Assembly (NCBI GenBank): GCA_947372865.1
Contig: CANBVJ010000006.1
Coordinates: 24,644-88,643, forward strand
Source of the DNA: Comamonadaceae bacterium
Lineage (GTDB): Bacteria; Pseudomonadota; Gammaproteobacteria; Burkholderiales; Burkholderiaceae_C
DNA: 64,000 bases
Direction: 5' to 3'
Numbering within the stretch: position 1 is the first letter of the stretch; every line of letters begins with the position of its first letter. A program made the translations under genes and the position numbers. The notes under the pieces are model-generated. The model worked only from the letters and a program-made list of their open reading frames with translations. It was not told the DNA's origin and ran no database searches. This document shows positions 20,401 through 27,537 of this stretch, one piece after another.

Positions 20401-20480
20401 TGGCTCCGGTCAATGCGCCCGCCCTTGGCGATGCGGTAAGCGCCGCCGCTGGTGGGGGTGGAAGGTTTGGATTGCGTCAT
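17457..20480 (-). CDS. soxA: Sarcosine oxidase alpha subunit
   Basis: At 1007 residues this is full length. Residues 1-110 form a ferredoxin-like domain (SLSFTLDGRSFEGFAGDTVASTLLAHG) as in SoxA. An NAD-binding motif GSGAAGLSAALHAARAG follows at about residue 178, and the C-terminal 400 residues are a GcvT-type folate-binding aminomethyltransferase domain (LEALGSLRIEKGHVVGSEMDGRTT). In the tetramer, sarcosine is oxidised on the SoxB FAD/FMN side and the methyl passes to THF in this domain, giving glycine, methylene-THF and H2O2. The start overlaps the soxD stop (ATGA). The paralogous N-methylglutamate dehydrogenase (MgdABCD) is the main alternative, but its partner synthase genes are absent. 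Confidence 0.93.
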   Translation of the reverse strand: MTQSKPSTPTSGGAYRIAKGGRIDRSQSLSFTLDGRSFEGFAGDTVASTLLAHGEHLVARSFKYHRPRGIMAAGVEESNALLTVGDKGTREPNIAATVLELEAGLVTRTQNAWPSVRFDAMAITSVLSPFFVAGFYYKTFMGPTRSAWMLYEHFIRKAAGLGASVNDADVHRYDWHNDYTDVLVIGSGAAGLSAALHAARAGSQVMLVEQDFALGGALLGHSANGAKGHWLATMLADLQATGKVRMLNRSTAFGVYDGNTVGVIERSAPGVADAAHGVPRQRMRTVRAGAIVMACGALERPLVFAGNDKPGVMLSGAVGTYVNRYAVAPGKRAVFCVNNDAAYADALALAHAGSQVNVVDLRSAVPQNLLAAASSAGITVQTGSTVTDVYGGLHAKRVRVAGYDAASGRVMGGPMELDVDLVAMSGGWTPTVHLSSHRNVKPVYRADIASFVPGGFDRAQFGAGAMVGSQTWSEAIESGWQAGAQAVAVSGHRLNDAAPLLVDDTSTAFVPAGTLLAAKPSDKAFIDFQNDVTVADVELAHREGYQSVEHLKRYTTLGMGTDQGKTSNLNGLGLMAAARGINVAAAGTTTFRPPYTPASLGALAGRNVGPHFQPERRTAMHDWHETHGGVKMEAGLWLRPLWYRTHGATLGEAYKAEMEFVRSSVGMADTSTLGKIDVQGPDAAEFLDRVYVNGFSKLAVGKARYGFMLREDGVVMDDGTTTRISETQFFMTTTTAQAAKVMSHLEFLLQVVWPTLRVTVASVTDQWAAMSVAGPRARDALSAAFPHLDLDNTALPFMGVLDTQGSGALEGVALRILRLTFSGELAYEIFTPTHHGLAVWEHVMDAGKPWQMRPYGLEALGSLRIEKGHVVGSEMDGRTTLDDLGAGKMASKTKSFWGDALRHSPHLARANRPTLVGLEAVDAKEPPSNGSILFFADDVVQGHGRGHVTSTTFSQSVGKAIALGLLQGGTAHVGKEIIATSPTQGRKYRLRVVEPCFLDAEGARYRV

Positions 20481-20746
20481 GGCAGTTCTCTCTCGGCGGC
20501 GATCACCACCGATTCAATGTCGTGCGTCACCGTATGGCGCTTGACCACCAGCCAACGTCGGCAGCCCAAGGTGTGTTGCCAAAACTCGGTGTGGATGCCG
20601 CGCGGGTTTTTGCGCGTATAGACGGTGTCCACCCAGGCGTCGTGGTTTTCGGGCGCCAGGGCGGGGTAGGCTTTGGTGGCGTCGCCAAAGTAGCTGAATT
20701 CTTCGTGGTCGCGCAGGCCGCAGTGGGGGCAGTTGATTCTGATCAT
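20477..20746 (-). CDS. soxD: Sarcosine oxidase delta subunit
   Basis: The 89-residue zinc-binding subunit has all expected ligands: C6 and C9 in NCPHCG, and H58 and C62 in WQHTLGCRRW. The body motif RDHEEFSYFGDATKAYPA is typical. It caps the tetramer and stabilises the SoxA-SoxB contact. It is normally a few bases after soxB, but here a 522-base non-coding repeat separates the two genes, so its transcription would depend on reading through that element or on a new promoter in it. Confidence 0.95.
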   Translation of the reverse strand: MIRINCPHCGLRDHEEFSYFGDATKAYPALAPENHDAWVDTVYTRKNPRGIHTEFWQHTLGCRRWLVVKRHTVTHDIESVVIAAERELP

Positions 20747-20780
20747 CTTTGCTTTCTTACTGGGTCGGTTGGAGTGCGTG

Positions 20781-21240
20781 GCAGGCCGGGTTTCGGCCCG
20801 GCGGCCGAGTTACTTTCTTTTGCTTCGCCAAAAGAAAGTAACCAAAGAAAAGGCGAGCCAGAGACCGTGGCCCTGCGGGCTTCCTTGCGCTGCTCGCGTG
20901 TGGCGGGGTCGTGCGCAAACTCGCTACGCTCAAACATGCGCCCGCCCTGATCCGCCCCCCGCTGCGCTGCTCAGCACGGCCCCAATGGCGTGGGGAACCG
21001 AATCCGGCGCTCGCTTGCTGGCGCAAGCATCGCGCCGACCAAGGCAGGAAGCCAAACCCCACAGCGCTCCGACCAGCCAGGGCGCGCATCGGGTGCGCGC
21101 CGCCGCCCGAAACAGTCTGTGCAAACCACCAAGCAGCACCGAGCCGTAAACGCACAGCCGAAGCGACACCACCAAATCGCCTGTTAAAGCCCCCCTTGCC
21201 CCCGCCGGGGGTAAGGGGCTGGGGGATGGGGGCAGGAAAA
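20781..21240. repeat. Hairpin-rich intergenic repeat inserted between soxB and soxD
   Basis: The 522-base gap 20747-21268 contains no convincing gene. Near the soxD end it has ggccggg-tttcgg-cccggcc at about 20785-20803 and a perfect 12-bp inverted repeat ttactttctttt / aaaagaaagtaa (20810-20841, 8-base loop), followed by a second accaaagaaaaggcga copy of part of the arm. Near the soxB end it has runs of C and G (21188-21235) that can pair. From memory, the ttactttctttt-gcttcgcc unit recurs in Comamonadaceae genomes with small spurious reading frames. That recollection is not a database result. Confidence 0.6.
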
Positions 21241-21268
21241 CAAAAAGAGAACATAAGCAAACAACAAC

Positions 21269-22525
21269 TCACTGCAAATGGTTGTAAGGCCCCGCCCCCG
21301 ACTCATCAATATACCGCCCCTGCGCAAACCGATCCATCGTAAACCCCGCACTAAAAGGATGCGGAGAATCATTGGCAATCGTGTGCGCAAAACACCAGCC
21401 CGAAGCCGGCGTCGCCTTAAACCCGCCATAACACCAGCCGCCGTTCAGGTACAGCCCATCGACCGGCGTCTTGGTAATGATGGGGCTACCGTCCGGCGTC
21501 ATGTCCATGATCCCGCCCCAGTGCCGCAGCACCCGCAGCCGCGCCGCGCTCGGCATGGCGCTCACCAAAGCCTGGGTGACTTCGCTCACATTGGCCAGGT
21601 TGCCGCGCTGGGCATACGAGTTGTAGCGGTCAATATGGCCACCAAACACCAGACCACCTTTGTCCGACTGCGAGAAGTAAAAGTAAGACGCGGACCACAC
21701 CACCACGTGGTTGACCACGGGTTTGATGGACTCGCTCACATAGGCTTGCAGCACATGGCTCTCGATCGGTAACTCCAGCCCGGCTTTTTGCGCCAAGAGC
21801 GAGGTGTGGCCGGCCACGGCGATGCCGACTTTGCCCGCACTGATGTCACCGCGCGTGGTTTTGACGCCGGTAATGCGCTCGCCCGACCACTGGTAGTCCA
21901 GCACTTCGCAGTTTTGAATGATGTCCACGCCCAGGGCGTTGGCTGCGCGGGCATAGCCCCAGACCACCGCGTCGTGGCGCGCGGTGCCGGCATCGGGCTG
22001 CAGCATGGCGCCGTAAATCGGGAAGCGCGCCTTGTCTGAAAAATCGAGGTAAGGCGCCTCTTTCATCACGTCTTCACGCGTCAGGATGTCGGCGCGGATG
22101 CCGTTCAAGCGCATGATGTTGGCCCGGCGGATTTGTGCGTCTTGGGCGCTGGGCGACATGGTGACGTACAAATAGCCGCGGGGCGAGAACATCACGTTGT
22201 AGTTCAGGTCTTGCGACATGCCGCGCCACAAGGACATGGAGTGTTCGTAAAACGCCGTGTTGTCCTGCATCATGTAGTTCGAGCGCACGATGGTCGTGTT
22301 GCGCCCCGCATTGCCCGAGCCGATATAACCTTTTTCCAGCACCGCGATGTTTTTAATGCCGTGGTTTTTGGCCAGGTAGTAGGCGGTAGCCAGGCCATGG
22401 CCGCCGCCGCCCACGATGATCACGTCGTAGGTCTTTTTGGGCTCGGGGTCGCGCCAGGCGCGGTCCCAGTTTTTGTGCCCTGAGAGCGCATTGCGCAACA
22501 GGGACCAGGCCGAGTAATGGGACAT
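21269..22525 (-). CDS. soxB: Sarcosine oxidase beta subunit
   Basis: The 418-residue flavin subunit has the FAD Rossmann motif VIIVGGGGHGLATAYYLAK (about residue 35) after a SoxB-type N-terminal extension (SLLRNALSGHKNWDRAWRDPEPKK), then VLEKGYIGSGNAGRNTTIVRSNY, very typical of SoxB. His184 in TARHDAVVWG is the likely covalent FMN site by analogy with characterised heterotetrameric enzymes. Near the C-terminus, LNGGWCYGGFKATPASGW is also a SoxB hallmark. It oxidises sarcosine (N-methylglycine). It follows the DMGDH gene by 14 bases. Confidence 0.95.
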   Translation of the reverse strand: MSHYSAWSLLRNALSGHKNWDRAWRDPEPKKTYDVIIVGGGGHGLATAYYLAKNHGIKNIAVLEKGYIGSGNAGRNTTIVRSNYMMQDNTAFYEHSMSLWRGMSQDLNYNVMFSPRGYLYVTMSPSAQDAQIRRANIMRLNGIRADILTREDVMKEAPYLDFSDKARFPIYGAMLQPDAGTARHDAVVWGYARAANALGVDIIQNCEVLDYQWSGERITGVKTTRGDISAGKVGIAVAGHTSLLAQKAGLELPIESHVLQAYVSESIKPVVNHVVVWSASYFYFSQSDKGGLVFGGHIDRYNSYAQRGNLANVSEVTQALVSAMPSAARLRVLRHWGGIMDMTPDGSPIITKTPVDGLYLNGGWCYGGFKATPASGWCFAHTIANDSPHPFSAGFTMDRFAQGRYIDESGAGPYNHLQ

Positions 22526-22539
22526 CAGGCTCTCTCCGA

Positions 22540-24969
22540 TTACATGCGCATGCGTTTGGCTTCGGGGTCGAAGGGCGGATCCATCTGCAGGCGGGCCGGT
22601 CGGCGCTCACCCAGAATCTCGATCTCTAGCTTCATCTCGGGTTTGAAATACTCGGTCGGAATGTAGCCCTGCGCCAGCGACTGCTCCACATAGTGGCCGT
22701 AGCCGCCCGATGTGACCCAGCCGACCACTTTGCCATCGACCCAGATCGGCTCGTCGCCCATCACGTCGCAGTCCAGCGCGTCCACCACCATAAAGATGCG
22801 GGTCTTCTTGGGGCCGTCCGCCTTTTCCTTGATGGCGGCGGCTTTGCCGATGTACTCGTGCTTGTCGAGTTTGACGAAGCGGTCCAGTCCGGCTTCAAAC
22901 GGGCCGTAGATGGGGCGGAATTCGCGGAACCAGGTGCCGAAGTTCTTTTCCAGGCGCAGGCACAACAGCGCTCGCATGCCAAAGTTCTTGATACCCAAAT
23001 CGGCGCCAGCCGCCATGATGCTTTCGTAGAGGCGGCGCTGGTATTCGGGCGCGACCCAGATCTCGTAGCCCAGGTCGCCGGTGTAGGTGACACGGTTCAC
23101 ATGTGCGCGCACGGTGGCGACTTCCATCTCGCGGTAGTCCATGAACTTGAAGGCTTCACCCGACACATCGTCGTCTGTCAGGCGCTGCAGCAGTTCGCGG
23201 GACTTGGGTCCGGCAATCGACAGGCCAATGAGCTTCATGCCAAACGGCGTGATGGTGACCGAGCCGTCGGTGGGCAGGGTCTGCTCAAACCAGCGCATGT
23301 GGTAGACCTGCGCCTGGCTGGAGCCCCACATCAGGAAGCGCTCTTCTGCGGCTTTGGCAATGGTGAAGTCGCCAATGATCTTGCCGTTGTGGTTGAGCAT
23401 GGGGCACAACTGCAGGCGGCCGATTTTGGGCAGGGTGTTGGTCATCTGGCTTTGAAGCCAGGCTTCGGCGCCGGGGCCGGTGATTTCGTACTTGGCAAAG
23501 TTGGCCACTTCGGTCACGCCCACGGCCTCGCGCACCGCCTTGCATTCGGCTTTGATGGGCTCGAAGTCGTTGGAGCGGTGGAAAGACACGATGTCTTTGG
23601 CCTCTGCCCCAGAGGGGGCGAACCACAGCGGCGTCTCCATGCCCCAGGAGTCGCCCATTACCGCGCCTTGTTCGATGAATTTGTCGTACAGCGGCGTGGT
23701 TTGCAGCGGACGGCCTGCGGGCAATTCTTCGTTGGGGAAGCGGATACGGAAGCGGCGCGAATAGTTCTCGCGCACCTTGGCGTTGGTGTAGGTGCGCGTG
23801 GCCCAGTCGCCGTAGCGCGCCACGTCCATGCCCCAGATGTCAAAGCCCGGGTCGCCGTCCACCATCCAGTTCGAAAGGGCCAAGCCGACGCCGCCACCTT
23901 GGCTAAAGCCCGCCATCACACCGCAAGCGCTCCAGAAGTTGGTGCGGCCTTGCACGGGGCCGACCAGCGGGTTGCCGTCGGGTGCGAAAGTGAAGGGGCC
24001 GTTGATCACGCGCTTGATACCGGCGTTTTCCAGGGTGGGGAAGTGTTTGAAGGCAATTTCCAGCGAGGGCGCAATGCGGTCCAGGTCGGGCTGCAGCAGT
24101 TCCTGGCCAAAGCTCCAAGGCGTGGTTTTGGTGGACCATGGCTTGCCGGCTTGCTCGTACACGCCCAGCACCATGCCTTTGCCTTCTTGGCGCAAATAGC
24201 TCTCGGCGCCGAAGTCGATCACGTGGCCAATCTCCTTGCCCGCGCTCTTGTTGAAGGCTTCCACCTCCGGAATATCGTCGGTCACCAGGTACATGTGTTC
24301 CATGGCCAGCACGGGCAGCTCGATGCCCACCATGCGCCCAACCTCGCGCGCCCACAGGCCGCCAGCGTTGACCACGTGCTCGCACTCGACTACACCCTTA
24401 TTGGTGATCACGCGCCAGGTGCCGTCAGGCTTTTGCTCCAGGCTTTCCACCTTGGTCTGCACTTCAATCGTGGCGCCGCCAATGCGCGCGGCCTTGGCGT
24501 AAGCGTAGGTGGTGCCGCTGGGGTCCAGGTGGCCTTCGTTGGGGTCGAGCAGGGCGCCCAGAAAGTACTTTTCTTCAATGAAAGGGAAGTAGTTCAAGGC
24601 CTCTTTGACCGAGATGATTTCGGTCTCCATGCCCAGGTAGCGGCCGCGCGCCACCGTCATCTTCAAAAACTCCATGCGCTCGGGCGTGTCGGCTAGCATG
24701 ATGCCGGGCGACTTGTGCAGGCCGCAGCTTTGGCCCGAGATGCGCTCCAACTCTTCGTATAGGCTCACGGTGTAGCTTTGCAGCATGGCCACGTTGGGAT
24801 CGCCGTTGAGCGTATGAAAGCCGCCCGCGGCGTGCCAGGTGGAGCCGGAGGTGAGCTGGTCGCGCTCGATCAGCATCACGTCGCTCCAGCCTTTTTTGGT
24901 CAGGTGGTAAAGCACCGAACATCCCACCACACCACCGCCAATTACTACTACCCGAGCTGTTGTTTTCAC
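22540..24969 (-). CDS. FAD/GcvT-type oxidoreductase, probable dimethylglycine dehydrogenase
   Basis: An 809-residue two-part enzyme. An N-terminal DAO-type FAD domain has the motif VVVIGGGVVGCSVLYHL, and GSTWHAAGG holds the His that carries covalent FAD in mammalian DMGDH. A C-terminal GcvT-type THF domain ends in WVTSGGYGHYVEQSLAQGYI. Such enzymes demethylate dimethylglycine to sarcosine, passing the methyl to THF. I chose the GTG start because its AAGGA site lies 9 bases upstream and the Rossmann motif begins at residue 6. The open frame upstream is unlike the family. Its place between mttB and sox genes supports a role in stepwise demethylation of betaine-like compounds. Sarcosine or other N-methyl substrates remain possible. 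Confidence 0.88.
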   Translation of the reverse strand: MKTTARVVVIGGGVVGCSVLYHLTKKGWSDVMLIERDQLTSGSTWHAAGGFHTLNGDPNVAMLQSYTVSLYEELERISGQSCGLHKSPGIMLADTPERMEFLKMTVARGRYLGMETEIISVKEALNYFPFIEEKYFLGALLDPNEGHLDPSGTTYAYAKAARIGGATIEVQTKVESLEQKPDGTWRVITNKGVVECEHVVNAGGLWAREVGRMVGIELPVLAMEHMYLVTDDIPEVEAFNKSAGKEIGHVIDFGAESYLRQEGKGMVLGVYEQAGKPWSTKTTPWSFGQELLQPDLDRIAPSLEIAFKHFPTLENAGIKRVINGPFTFAPDGNPLVGPVQGRTNFWSACGVMAGFSQGGGVGLALSNWMVDGDPGFDIWGMDVARYGDWATRTYTNAKVRENYSRRFRIRFPNEELPAGRPLQTTPLYDKFIEQGAVMGDSWGMETPLWFAPSGAEAKDIVSFHRSNDFEPIKAECKAVREAVGVTEVANFAKYEITGPGAEAWLQSQMTNTLPKIGRLQLCPMLNHNGKIIGDFTIAKAAEERFLMWGSSQAQVYHMRWFEQTLPTDGSVTITPFGMKLIGLSIAGPKSRELLQRLTDDDVSGEAFKFMDYREMEVATVRAHVNRVTYTGDLGYEIWVAPEYQRRLYESIMAAGADLGIKNFGMRALLCLRLEKNFGTWFREFRPIYGPFEAGLDRFVKLDKHEYIGKAAAIKEKADGPKKTRIFMVVDALDCDVMGDEPIWVDGKVVGWVTSGGYGHYVEQSLAQGYIPTEYFKPEMKLEIEILGERRPARLQMDPPFDPEAKRMRM

Positions 24970-25024
24970 TGTTGCGTTCCTTGTTGCAAAGAAAGAGTCA
25001 AAGGTTTTTAAAGTTCTGTCGTGT

Positions 25025-26584
25025 TCAGAAGTCGGTGGGCGCGCCGCCCTCGGACTTGCGTTTGGCCACAAAGGCGTCGAGTTCTTCCTCAATCGCCGGG
25101 TCCATATAGGGGCGCTCGTAGGCAGCCAATTCTTTTTGCCACACGGCGTTGGCCTTATCGTACGCCGTGGGGCGCCCGCCCTCGTCCCAGGTCTCGTAAT
25201 TGCGCCAGTCCGAGATGATGGGTGAGTAAAACGCCGTCTCAAAGCGCTCCAGCGTGTGCGCTGTGCCAAAGTAGTGGCCACCCGGGCCCACGTCGCGCAC
25301 CGCATCCAGGCCTAAGCCTGCGGGGCTCACGTCCAGCGGCGTCAAAAATTCGGCCACCATCTGCAGCAAATCGCAGTCCAGAATGAATTTCTCAAAGGAT
25401 GCGGTAAGTCCTCCTTCCATCCAGCCCGCGCTGTGCATGATGAAGTTGCCGCCCGCTTGCGTCAGCGCCCAGAGCGAAAACACAGATTCATAGGCCGCCT
25501 GCGCGTCCACCGTGTTGGCGGCGTTGACATTGCTGGTGCGGTAGGGAATACCGTATTTGCGGCAGAGCTGCCCGCCCACCAGCACCGCCTTCATGTACTC
25601 GGGCGTGCCAAAGGCCGGCGCGCCGCTCTTCATGTCCACATTGCTGGTAAAACCGCCATAGACCACCGGCGCGCCGGGGCGCACCAATTGTGTAAACGCA
25701 ATGCCGGCCAGCGCTTCGGCGTTTTGCTGCGCCAAGGCGCCTGCAATCGTCACCGGCGCCATGGCGCCTGCCAGGGTGAAGGGCGTAAGGATAATGATCT
25801 GGTTGCGCGAGGACATTTCCAAAATGCCTTGCAACATGGGCGTGTCCAGGCGCAGGGGCGAGGAGCTGTTGATGATGGAAAACAGCGATGGCTCGCGGTC
25901 CATCTGTTCGCGGCTGATGCCGCGCGCAATGCGGGCAATCTCCAGCCCGTCCTGGTTGCGCTCTTTGCCCAGCGAATAGGCGTGAAAAGACTTGTCCGTG
26001 AGCTTGGCGATGTCGGAGAGGCAATCAAGGTGCCGCACCGAGGCATGCAAATCCACGGGTTCCACAGGGTAACCGCCCGAGCAATGGATGATGTCGTAGC
26101 GCTGCGCGAGCTTGACCAAATTGCGGAAGTCTTGCTGGTTGCCTGCGCGCCGTCCGCCTTGCATGTCAGAGGCATTGGGCGGGCTGGCGACCTGGGCAAA
26201 AGCCAGGTTTTTGCCGCCGATATGCACATTGCGCTCGGGGTTGCGTGCGTGCAGGGTGAATTCAGACGGGCAGGTTTTGATGGCCTCCAAAATCAGGTTG
26301 CGGTCAAAGCGCACCCGCTCGGAGCCCGCCTTGACGTCGGCGCCCGCCTTTTTCAGGATGGCGCGCGCTTCCTCGTGCATGAAATCCATGCCCATTTCTT
26401 CCAGAATCGTGAGCGACGCGTTGTGGATCGCCTCAAGCTCGTCCTCGGACACCATGGGCGTGGGCGCAAAGCGGTGCTTCAGATTGCGGTACTTGGTGGT
26501 GGAGGGCGCAACGCGGATGCTGCCGCTGCCTCGCCCGGAGCGGCGTCGTGCCGGGGATGCGGGCGTTGTTGCTTCTTCTGTCAT
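25025..26584 (-). CDS. MttB-superfamily methyltransferase, non-pyrrolysine
   Basis: The 519-residue protein belongs to the trimethylamine methyltransferase superfamily. Typical blocks are DELEAIHNASLTILEEMGMDF near residue 50, PSEFTLHARNPERNVHIGG near 120, and NVNAANTVDAQAAYESVFSLWALTQAGG near 360. The frame is open throughout, so no pyrrolysine (in-frame UAG) is used. Non-Pyl relatives such as MtgB demethylate glycine betaine, and MtcB carnitine, handing the methyl to a corrinoid protein. The first 30 residues are a Ser/Arg/Gly-rich extension. It heads the operon with dmgdh and soxBDAG, so a quaternary amine is the natural guess. No corrinoid protein or RamA-type activator is in the window. 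Confidence 0.9.
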   Translation of the reverse strand: MTEEATTPASPARRRSGRGSGSIRVAPSTTKYRNLKHRFAPTPMVSEDELEAIHNASLTILEEMGMDFMHEEARAILKKAGADVKAGSERVRFDRNLILEAIKTCPSEFTLHARNPERNVHIGGKNLAFAQVASPPNASDMQGGRRAGNQQDFRNLVKLAQRYDIIHCSGGYPVEPVDLHASVRHLDCLSDIAKLTDKSFHAYSLGKERNQDGLEIARIARGISREQMDREPSLFSIINSSSPLRLDTPMLQGILEMSSRNQIIILTPFTLAGAMAPVTIAGALAQQNAEALAGIAFTQLVRPGAPVVYGGFTSNVDMKSGAPAFGTPEYMKAVLVGGQLCRKYGIPYRTSNVNAANTVDAQAAYESVFSLWALTQAGGNFIMHSAGWMEGGLTASFEKFILDCDLLQMVAEFLTPLDVSPAGLGLDAVRDVGPGGHYFGTAHTLERFETAFYSPIISDWRNYETWDEGGRPTAYDKANAVWQKELAAYERPYMDPAIEEELDAFVAKRKSEGGAPTDF

Positions 26585-26991
26585 GAGGGAGTCTCCACGT
26601 TGAACCAAATAGGGGTGATTGACCGCCGGAGCGCCAAGGCGCCTTCAAGCGGCCAATCCAAGTGCGCAAGAATCGACTTGAATTCTATGCAGTAAGGCCT
26701 GGATTGCGGGCTTTGAAGGCGCTGCTGCGGCGGCGCTTGTCGGTGCCAAGGCGCAGTCGCCAGTACCCGAGATGCGCGACTGGTTTGACTGTGTTTTCAG
26801 GGGGAATACAGGCGAAGCCCCCAAGCTTTTGCGCCTGTGTCACCGTGCCAACGCAGGGCTTTTGCGCGGCTTGCAGTCGCAATTTATTAAATTGCGTAGT
26901 GACGGCTCTGCCCTTAGCTCGCCCATAAAAAAAGCCGGGTAAACCCGGCTTTTTTGAGGTTGAACCCGCCTAAGCGGCTGGGTTCAGGCAA
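26585..26991. other. Intergenic region between mttB and the SWIB gene
   Basis: Apart from the terminator at its right end, I see no gene in these 407 bases. One plus-strand open frame at 26662-26928 has no family resemblance and a Cys/Arg-rich composition typical of chance frames. The left part should hold the promoter of the minus-strand mttB operon, but no clear -35/-10 pair stands out. The palindrome ggcgcc appears twice near 26638. Confidence 0.5.
26927..26955. terminator. Bidirectional rho-independent terminator after the SWIB gene
   Basis: gccgggt / acccggc (7-bp stem, 2-base loop, tightened further by the A/T flanks) is flanked by AAAAAAA on one side and TTTTTT on the other. It therefore terminates on both strands. 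On the minus strand it follows the SWIB gene stop by 37 bases. Confidence 0.88.
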
Positions 26992-27354
26992 TCACGACAG
27001 GTGCTTGCCGATCAGGCCAGCCATTTCGAACATCGTGACTTGCGCTTTGCCGAAGACGGCCTTGAGCGCGGTGTCAGAGTTGATGTTGCGCTTGTTGGCG
27101 GCGTCTTGCAGCTTGTGCTTCTTGATGTAGACCCACAGCTTGCTGACCACTTCGGTACGGGGCAGGGGAGCTGCGCCCACCACAGCAGCCAATGCGGCGC
27201 TGGGGGTCAGGGGCTTCATGAAGGCGGCGTTGACAGCGCGCTTTTTGGCCGGCACTTTGGCGGCTACTTTTTTCGCAGGGGCTGCGGCTTTAACAGCGGT
27301 TACTTTTTTTGCGGGTGCCGCTTTTGCAGCGGGGGCTTTTTTTGCAGTTGCCAT
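26992..27354 (-). CDS. SWIB/MDM2 domain protein with histone H1-like tail
   Basis: The 120-residue protein has two parts. Residues 1-45 are almost wholly Ala, Lys, Pro and Val with repeated PAKK/AKKV units, like the tails of histone H1 and bacterial histone-like proteins. Residues 46-120 form a SWIB/MDM2 domain (MKPLTPSAALAAVVG, LPRTEVVSKLWVYIKKHKLQD, NINSDTALKAVFGKAQVTMFEMAGLIGKHL), known from eukaryotic chromatin remodelling complexes, chlamydiae and a number of betaproteobacteria. A DNA-binding nucleoid role is inferred. The gene is monocistronic, ended by a bidirectional terminator, and divergent from rraA with about 180 bases between. Confidence 0.88.
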   Translation of the reverse strand: MATAKKAPAAKAAPAKKVTAVKAAAPAKKVAAKVPAKKRAVNAAFMKPLTPSAALAAVVGAAPLPRTEVVSKLWVYIKKHKLQDAANKRNINSDTALKAVFGKAQVTMFEMAGLIGKHLS

Positions 27355-27537
27355 TATGGGTTCGTCCTTGTGGAAGTGGATGTATTGCCAGCGATAGACT
27401 ACTCAGCTGGAGCGCGAATGCTACTGGAGAAAAGGCCGCTTTCCTAGGGGGACATTACTTTTTAAAGGTGTAAATTCCGTTTTTTGCGGTTCGGCAGCTC
27501 TGTCTGACCCTGTTCCTGCTTGTTTAGGCGCTATTTC

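Noticed and set aside
18831..20621. A 596-codon open frame on the plus strand opposite soxA
   Set aside because: Its composition (His, Gly, Ala, Val-rich with no domain pattern) is that of the antisense frame of a high-GC gene, and soxA on the other strand is certain. The same applies to long antisense frames at 22693-24696, 30429-32051, 4173-5423, 41310-42725 and 51654-52973.
20743..20937. Small minus-strand frame (64 codons) in the repeat between soxD and soxB
   Set aside because: It lies wholly in the hairpin repeat. Similar small frames are commonly annotated in Comamonadaceae repeats but nothing supports translation.
16823..22525. N-methylglutamate dehydrogenase (mgdABCD) instead of sarcosine oxidase
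   Set aside because: The subunits are homologous, but no mgsABC genes lie nearby and the operon begins with DMGDH-like and MttB-like genes. Sarcosine oxidase fits better, though not with certainty.
25025..26584. Pyrrolysine-containing MttB
   Set aside because: The frame contains no in-frame UAG, and no pyl genes are in the window. It is a non-pyrrolysine member.
26662..26928. 88-codon plus-strand frame between mttB and the SWIB gene
   Set aside because: Low-complexity Arg/Cys/Pro composition without a start signal or known domain. It runs into the terminator.
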